Origin: CANLWN01 sp039815505
GTDB taxonomy: Bacteria > Bacteroidota > Bacteroidia > Flavobacteriales > Flavobacteriaceae
Length of the DNA stretch: 18,049 bases
Assembly: GCA_039815505.1 (NCBI GenBank)
Contig: JBCBZE010000029.1
Location: 1-18,049, forward strand
Direction: 5' to 3'
Both the position numbers and the translations under genes were made by a program. Shown here one piece after another: positions 17,019 to 18,049 of this stretch (position 1 is its first letter; every line of letters begins with the position of its first letter). Below the pieces are notes generated by a model. That model made no database searches. It was given only the letters and a program-made list of their open reading frames with translations, and had not been told where the DNA came from.

Positions 17019-17251
17019 CCTATAGTAATGATCATACTAAAACAATCCACTTTGTTTGCTACCAACGACGATGATCGCCTTATTAAAACGCTTATTGGTA
17101 TGGCGAACATGTACATTAAGGATGTAACATGCAATGTACCAAAACCATTGAACCGGGTAGTTTTGATATGTTATTGAACGTTAAGTACTTCTTATGTTTT
17201 ACCACTGCAAGACGAACTCATTTTAGATGTTTCACACGATAACCTCTAAAT
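17019..17251. other. Intergenic stretch with no recognised gene
   Basis: Between the two terminators there is no convincing gene. A 49-codon plus-strand frame (17028-17177) has no recognisable motif and no clear leader, and the opposite strand is interrupted by stops. It could be relic sequence like the segment before it. I see no repeat or RNA signature here. Confidence 0.5.
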
Positions 17252-17281
17252 AAAAAAAACACCTTAAGAAGGTGTTTTTTT
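17252..17281 (-). terminator. Bidirectional hairpin terminator
   Basis: CACCTT and AAGGTG form a stem around AAG (17266-17268), extended by an A-run (17252-17259) pairing with a T-run (17275-17281). Both strands therefore end the hairpin with a U-tract. On the minus strand it sits 23 nt after the stop of the 37-residue mini-gene, which is good evidence that a minus-strand transcript ends here. Confidence 0.8.
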
Positions 17282-17304
17282 AGATTGGAAGATAAGGGTT
17301 AATC

Positions 17305-17418
17305 CTAAAGCAAACCTATTAAGGACAGGGCGGTACCTACTGCTACGGTAGATATAATTCCCATTAAACCGGTGATTAAGGTTTTTAATGCTGCAATCAA
17401 AAGTATACTAGTTTTCAT
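17305..17418 (-). CDS. Small hydrophobic protein of 37 residues, function unknown
   Basis: Not recognised as a member of any named family. It starts at ATG 17418 and ends at TAG 17305, giving 37 residues beginning MKTSILLIAALKTL and ending ALSLIGLL. Two lysines (K2, K12) are the only charged residues; the rest is a hydrophobic, glycine-containing stretch (about 4-37) long enough to cross a membrane once. There is no cysteine, no lipobox and no obvious cleavage site. Support for reality: a perfect 11-bp inverted repeat directly upstream, a clear terminator 23 nt downstream on the same strand, and an adjacent co-directional LytTR regulator 141 nt upstream. It might be a regulatory membrane peptide, a toxin-like small protein or a secreted signal; none of these is shown by the sequence. 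It is below usual gene-caller length limits. Confidence 0.55.
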   Translation of the reverse strand: MKTSILLIAALKTLITGLMGIISTVAVGTALSLIGLL

Positions 17419-17428
17419 AATGTATATA

Positions 17429-17462
17429 TTTAGATTAAACTTCGTTTTCTATTTAATCTAAA
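17429..17462. repeat. Perfect 11-bp inverted repeat upstream of the 37-residue gene
   Basis: TTTAGATTAAA (17429-17439) and TTTAATCTAAA (17452-17462) are exact reverse complements separated by 12 nt. The nearer arm ends 11 nt before the mini-gene start codon. Directly beside it is a 10-bp palindrome, TAGTTAACTA (17465-17474). On the minus strand TACTTTTA (17467-17460) resembles a TAnnTTTG promoter element overlapping the distal arm, so the repeat could be an operator or a 5'-leader hairpin. No T-run follows it on the minus strand, so it is not a terminator for the regulator gene. Confidence 0.6.
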
Positions 17463-17559
17463 AGTAGTTAACTATTGAAAGAAAAAAGATGTGATTTCGG
17501 TGGATGGCGGGTTCCTTTAGATGGGTAGATAAAAACTATGGAGATTAGTTTGTAGCTGT

Positions 17560-18049
17560 CTAAAGTAAGTTCAACCTTCTCATTAATTCTGGGCGGTTAG
17601 ATCTACTTATGGGAACAACATTCCTCTCTATTAGGACGCTATTATCCTCAATATCAATAATTTTGGTAAAATTAATGATAAAGGAACGGTGTATTTGAAG
17701 AAATACATTCTCCGGTAATTTCTCTTTAATTTTTTTTAAGGTAGAGTGCACCCTATAGGTCTTTGTCTCTGTCTTTACGTCTATATAATCGCCTTGGGCC
17801 TGTATCAATTGGATCTCCCGAAATTTGAGTTTGATCAATCGTCTATCTATATTGATATAGAGTTCCTCTTCAACAGTCGATCCATTTGATTCCATATCAG
17901 AAATAACTGGCTGTTTCACCAATGCATTTTTGACCTTTTGCAAGGATTTTTCAAAACGCTCCGGGGTTAATGGTTTTACCAAATAATCAACAATAGCTTC
18001 ATATTCATAGGCTTCAATGGCAAAATTTTTATCCGAGGTAATCAATACG
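17560..18049 (-). CDS. LytTR-family response regulator, N-terminus beyond the window edge
   Basis: Partial gene; the open frame continues to 18048 with VLITSD, inside the receiver domain, so the true start lies outside. The visible receiver part carries the AYEYEAIVDYLVKP segment, containing the conserved lysine and the last strand and helix of a REC domain, followed by a linker rich in Q, S and E. The C-terminal LytTR DNA-binding domain (roughly the last 100 residues) shows YINIDRRLIKLKFREIQLI, GDYIDVKT, the STLKKIKEKLP segment and FLQIHRSFIINFTKI, all typical of AlgR/AgrA/LytR regulators. The phosphoacceptor aspartate is not visible. Such regulators usually pair with a membrane histidine kinase encoded next door, probably to the right of this window. 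A likely target is its own neighbourhood, including the small gene downstream on the same strand. Confidence 0.9.
   Translation of the reverse strand, partial: VLITSDKNFAIEAYEYEAIVDYLVKPLTPERFEKSLQKVKNALVKQPVISDMESNGSTVEEELYINIDRRLIKLKFREIQLIQAQGDYIDVKTETKTYRVHSTLKKIKEKLPENVFLQIHRSFIINFTKIIDIEDNSVLIERNVVPISRSNRPELMRRLNLL

Noticed and set aside
17028..17177. Plus-strand frame of 49 codons between the terminators
   Set aside because: No family resemblance, no leader or promoter signal and it directly follows a terminator; coding status cannot be supported.
1..18049. CRISPR array, tRNA, rRNA, insertion sequence or integrase
   Set aside because: No regularly spaced repeats, cloverleaf-like segments, transposase motifs or terminal inverted repeats were seen on either strand.

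Overview
The window looks like a chromosomal stretch from a marine-type member of the Flavobacteriaceae (Bacteroidota). Reasons: AT-rich DNA with A-rich translation leaders rather than strong Shine-Dalgarno sites, a candidate promoter of the Bacteroidota TTG-N18-TAnnTTTG type, a LruC-domain lipoprotein, a sensorless REC-histidine kinase hybrid and a LytTR regulator. This is inferred from gene content and style, not from a database match. No RNA genes, insertion sequences or CRISPR arrays are visible.

Region 1 (1-10898, all plus strand) is an exopolysaccharide/capsule assembly cluster. It holds a soluble family-2 glycosyltransferase, a large LruC-domain lipoprotein, UDP-glucose 6-dehydrogenase, UDP-glucuronate decarboxylase, a membrane GT2 with a QRKRW motif, two GT-B fold glycosyltransferases, a left-handed beta-helix acyltransferase and a second membrane GT2. 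Apart from a 136-nt gap before ugd, genes are 4-32 nt apart or overlap, so one or two transcripts are likely. Ugd and UXS convert UDP-Glc to UDP-GlcA and then UDP-Xyl.

Region 2 (10904-12013, minus strand) is a soluble response regulator-histidine kinase hybrid. It converges on the last glycosyltransferase with 5 nt between stop codons and diverges from the next operon across 249 nt of promoter DNA.

Region 3 (12263-16696, plus strand) is a tight nucleotide-sugar operon, rfbB-rfbA-rfbC-rfbD-galE, supplying dTDP-L-rhamnose and UDP-galactose. Together the two operons would provide GlcA, Xyl, Rha and Gal donors, five transferases and an acyl decoration enzyme. No flippase, polymerase, ABC exporter or Wza/Wzc homologue lies inside the window, so export genes must be elsewhere, probably upstream of position 1.

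Region 4 (16697-18049) is gene-poor. It holds a probable decayed tail of a fibronectin-III-like gene followed by a clear terminator, then on the minus strand a LytTR response regulator cut by the window edge, a previously uncalled 37-residue hydrophobic mini-protein, and a bidirectional terminator. An 11-bp perfect inverted repeat lies just upstream of the mini-protein. This small minus-strand unit is the least explained part of the window and the best place to look for something new.
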